Positions 61,543 to 64,000 of a stretch of 64,000 nt of DNA are shown here, in pieces (within the stretch, counting starts at the first letter, position 1; each line of letters begins with the position of its first letter). Made by a program: the position numbers and the translations under genes. Below the pieces are notes generated by a model, which saw only the letters and a list, made by a program, of their open reading frames with translations, was not told the origin of the DNA and did no database searches. The stretch spans positions 361,788,639-361,852,638 of the forward strand of contig CM046879.1 in NCBI GenBank assembly GCA_025667525.1. The letters are read 5' to 3'. The DNA is from Glebionis coronaria (lineage: Eukaryota > Streptophyta > Magnoliopsida > Asterales > Asteraceae).

Positions 61543-62982
61543 ATGGCACCAAAGTTTAACTCAGCAGAATTGGAATTGGGGTTCAAGTCACAACACAACA
61601 TGATTGCTTATCTTGTTGCTGATAATGATCTGTTTCCTCAATACACACAAATGGTGGCGTATTTGAACGCATCCCCACTAAGGTATGCTCTTTCTCATGC
61701 ACCACTCATTCCAGTCACACACATTAAGCAGTTTTGGAACACTGTCAGTTCCTCAACAGTTAATGGAGTGACCACATTAACTTCTATTGTTCATGGGAGG
61801 TCTTGGGTGGTTACTGAGGCCTTGGTACGCCAGGCCTTGCATCTTGATGATGCTGATGGTGTAGCCATCCTTCCCATAAATGAAATAGAACAAGGGCTTA
61901 GGGCTTTGGGATACCCTTTTCCTGATGAAGGTACTCTTAATAAGTATCATAAGCATGAATTTCCCCCAGCCTGGAAGTACCTCATTCACATCCTCCTTCA
62001 ATGTTTGAGTCCCAAATGTACTGCACACAATGAGATCAATAGATCCATTGCAAGTGCTATTGTGTGCATTGCAACAGGGCAAAAATATAACTATTCTAAA
62101 ATGATTTTTGAAGGGATGTGTAAAAACAAGGGGACAAAAATGACTTTAGCTTATCCCCGTTTTCTGCAAATGATTTTTGATGATCAAGGTTACTGTTCAA
62201 GGGATCACAATGATTTTTATAAGATCCCTGAACAAAAGAAAGCTATTTTTACAAAGATGAATTCACCACCTCTTCGAGACTTACCTTTAACCCCAACCAT
62301 GCTTGCTGTTATTGCAGCAGCACAACCTCAACCAGACCCCCAACCTCAAATTGACCCTCAACCACAACTTGAAACTATTACTGAACCTTTACCCTCACCT
62401 GAACAAATGCAAATTGACCAAGAACCCTTTGACGCTGACACATCAAATGTTGACGTTGATGTGCCTATTTCCAACGCTGACACACAACCTTCACAATCCC
62501 AAACACCCCTTAACCAACCCACATCTACCTATTCTTCCACACCATCTTCCACACCACCTGAATATAGGTTGATGAAACGCCAAATGACTACTGGAGTGTT
62601 CTCCTCTGGTGGTCCTAGCCATGAAGCAGAGAGAACCACCACCACAAGTGTGGCTGGTGACCTGGATGAGGCTGGGACTATTGGTTCTGGCTTAGATGCT
62701 GGCCAAGGCAGTCCCACCATAATTAAGTCCTTATCCATGCCCAATGAATCTGACTTGGGAGGTCAAATCCCCATTTCAGAAGAGGGCAGACTGGAACCAA
62801 TGACTCTTTTGGAATTGACGGCAATCTGCATTAGCTTGCAAAAGCAAAATGCAGACTTAGTACAAATTGTCAGCTCACAAGGCCTTGAACTCAAGCAATT
62901 GAGGGAGAGGATTGTTGTTTTGGAGAGTGATCATGCTAGGAGGGGTATGGAGGAGTCTTCCAAAGGGGAGGAAGATCAATGA
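61543..62982 (+). CDS. C2 envelope-like ORF, first part
   Basis: 479 codons from ATG 61543 (MAPKFNSAELELGFKSQHNM). The N-terminal ~230 residues resemble the conserved block of SIRE-type post-pol ORFs I remember: MVAYLNASPLRYALSHAPLI, HIKQFWNTV, PPAWKYLIHILLQCLSPK, NYSKMIFEGM. Residues 250-345 are Pro/Gln/Thr-rich. A Leu/Glu coiled coil lies near the end (LKQLRERIVVLESDHARR). I see no clear signal peptide or transmembrane helix, so 'envelope' is a name by position only. TGA at 62980-62982 stops it, but the frame continues open to the window edge. SIRE elements are known to express this gene by stop suppression at the end of pol; here a gapped, separate ATG is used. Confidence 0.8.
   Translation: MAPKFNSAELELGFKSQHNMIAYLVADNDLFPQYTQMVAYLNASPLRYALSHAPLIPVTHIKQFWNTVSSSTVNGVTTLTSIVHGRSWVVTEALVRQALHLDDADGVAILPINEIEQGLRALGYPFPDEGTLNKYHKHEFPPAWKYLIHILLQCLSPKCTAHNEINRSIASAIVCIATGQKYNYSKMIFEGMCKNKGTKMTLAYPRFLQMIFDDQGYCSRDHNDFYKIPEQKKAIFTKMNSPPLRDLPLTPTMLAVIAAAQPQPDPQPQIDPQPQLETITEPLPSPEQMQIDQEPFDADTSNVDVDVPISNADTQPSQSQTPLNQPTSTYSSTPSSTPPEYRLMKRQMTTGVFSSGGPSHEAERTTTTSVAGDLDEAGTIGSGLDAGQGSPTIIKSLSMPNESDLGGQIPISEEGRLEPMTLLELTAICISLQKQNADLVQIVSSQGLELKQLRERIVVLESDHARRGMEESSKGEEDQ
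62433..62481 (+). repeat. CGYTGAC words in envelope-like ORF, first group
   Basis: CGCTGAC 62433, TGTTGAC 62448, CGTTGAT 62454, CGCTGAC 62475. Confidence 0.8.
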
Positions 62983-64000
62983 AATCTGAGTGATAAGGGC
63001 AGCCAAGATGGTCAATCAATGGATGTTGCTGAAGCCCTTACAACTTTGAAGGAACAAACAGGTTTTGATACGTCCTTAATCTCTCCAACCAATCTAAATT
63101 TATCATTTACAGCTATGTTGAGAGAGGTTACACAAGGCGCTGAGGGAAAATATTTGAGCGTTGACAAGGCAACTTTGGACACTGATAGAAGTATTTTGGG
63201 CGCTGATATGATAAATTTGGGCGTTGATAGACCTGCACATGAAGGTGATGTATTCCAGTCATCATCTATCATCAAGGAAGTTTCTACTCAGGTATTACCA
63301 TCTACCTTACCAACCATTGCACCATCAGATAAGGGTAAGGGTAAATTGGTAGAAGAAATTGTTCCAAAGGATGCAGCCCAAGTTGAATTTGATAGAAAAT
63401 TGGCTGAACAAATGATGGAACAAGGTGAAAAGGAAAAGTCACCATTTGTAGTGACTTCTGAAGAAGAAAGTGATGGAGCTAGCTCAGACTTAAGTGTGAT
63501 GATTATAGAACCAGAAAGGCTTGAGTATGGTGATGAGCTTGCTAGGGAAAAGTTGAGAGACTTAAAATTGCAGGTTGACTTTGACATGCCAGAGGTGGTT
63601 CAGATGTACAATTCTTGGGAAGAAAGCTGCATGGATAATCCAGACTTGACCATTTCAGATCAAATATGGGGTTTGGAGCTTCTTCTTAGAGTTCAGAAGG
63701 ATTGTAAGGTGATTTTGAAGCACAAGGCAAGCAATATTCTCTCAGAATTGAAAAGGGATAGAAGAGAGCTCTACTTTATGTTGCTCAGATGTCATGGAGT
63801 TGGATGGACACATCAGAAGTTGAAGGCTTTGACATTTGATGAGTTGGAACATAGGGCTTATCCTATTTGGGTGAGAGTGCAGGAAGCAAACACTCTCAGG
63901 CTTCTTTCAGATGAAAGAAAGGAGCAACTTGCAGAAGAAATGGAAATCAAGAAAACTATGATGATTCCCAGGCCAGTGAAGAAGGGATTTAAACTTGAGT
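62983..64000 (+). pseudogene. C2 envelope-like ORF, continuation (runs off window)
   Basis: In frame with 61543-62982 and free of stops for 339 codons to the window end. Reads SQDGQSMDVAEALTTL then a region of five motif-coded Ala/Val-Asp units (63138-63228), a Lys-rich stretch, an acidic patch (SEEESDGASSD) and mixed helical sequence with Trp residues (QIWGLELLLRVQKD). No family recognised. The single TGA before it is either a nonsense mutation or a readthrough point. Confidence 0.72.
63138..63228 (+). repeat. Five CGYTGAN words exactly 21 bp apart
   Basis: CGCTGAG 63138, CGTTGAC 63159, CACTGAT 63180, CGCTGAT 63201, CGTTGAT 63222. The sequence between words is not conserved. Confidence 0.9.

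Larger units (their letters stand above)
53198..64000 (+). mobile_element. C2: SIRE-type Ty1/copia element, right end outside window
   Basis: 5' LTR, Met-tRNA primer site, long gag with two zinc knuckles, protease, integrase, RT and RNase H, a 1.26 kb spacer, then an envelope-like ORF reaching the window edge. A large ORF after pol is the hallmark of SIRE/Maximus elements. No 3' LTR is visible, so age cannot be estimated. A seven-base word, CGYTGAC, is scattered through it, often 21 bp apart. Confidence 0.93.

Noticed and set aside
53252..63228. 21-bp spacing as 21-nt siRNA phasing
   Set aside because: Phased siRNAs reflect processing register, not a repeated DNA word; no trigger site seen. 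Kept only as something to map.

Overview
This window is plant nuclear repeat DNA, a nest of LTR retrotransposons. I see no credible host protein-coding, rRNA or tRNA gene. The element families are plant-specific: Athila-type and chromodomain-bearing Tekay/Del-type Ty3/gypsy, and SIRE/Maximus-type Ty1/copia. The C1 copia Gag and the upstream acidic ORF of the gypsy element G1 look like families I remember as abundant in Asteraceae (Tanacetum/Artemisia relatives). That placement is from memory and was not searched.

Layout, left to right. (A1) 1-13440, plus strand: Athila-type element whose 5' LTR is cut by the window edge. It has a tRNA-Asp primer site, a broken gag-pol, a 2.2 kb non-coding 3' region and a 3.95 kb 3' LTR. 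A1 sits in the 5' LTR of (G2), an old degenerate Tekay-type element, visible at 13441-16502 and 40573-45903. G2's internal region was split by (C1), a minus-strand SIRE-like copia element at 16503-40567 with ATATA duplications. C1's leader was in turn split by (G1), a complete minus-strand Tekay element at 27710-40116 with ATATG duplications and 3.1 kb LTRs. G2's 3' LTR stops at 45903, where (G3), a sister copy, begins (LTR 45904-49334, internal 49335-50651). G3 is interrupted by (C3), the 3' end of a C1-like copia element (50652-53197), and C3 by (C2), a SIRE-type element with an envelope-like ORF running off the right edge (53198-64000).

LTR divergence counted by hand agrees with the nesting: about 1.0% for G1, 1.9% for its host C1 and 1.0% for A1. 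Every gag-pol carries at least two stops or frameshifts, so none looks autonomous. G1 (three lesions) and C2 (two nonsense codons, one frame change, one stop inside the envelope-like ORF) are the best preserved.

The most unusual signal is in C2. A seven-base word, CGYTGAC, recurs about 25 times exactly, plus about 15 near matches. It is often spaced 21 bp apart. It occurs in the LTR promoter region, gag, the integrase-RT linker, the non-coding pol-env spacer and the envelope-like ORF, in both orientations, inside an otherwise CpG-poor element. Two other elements have their own short-word arrays: a 14-bp array (about 21 copies) in the C1 leader, and 14 GCTTATT/AATAAGC words in the very long U5 of A1.
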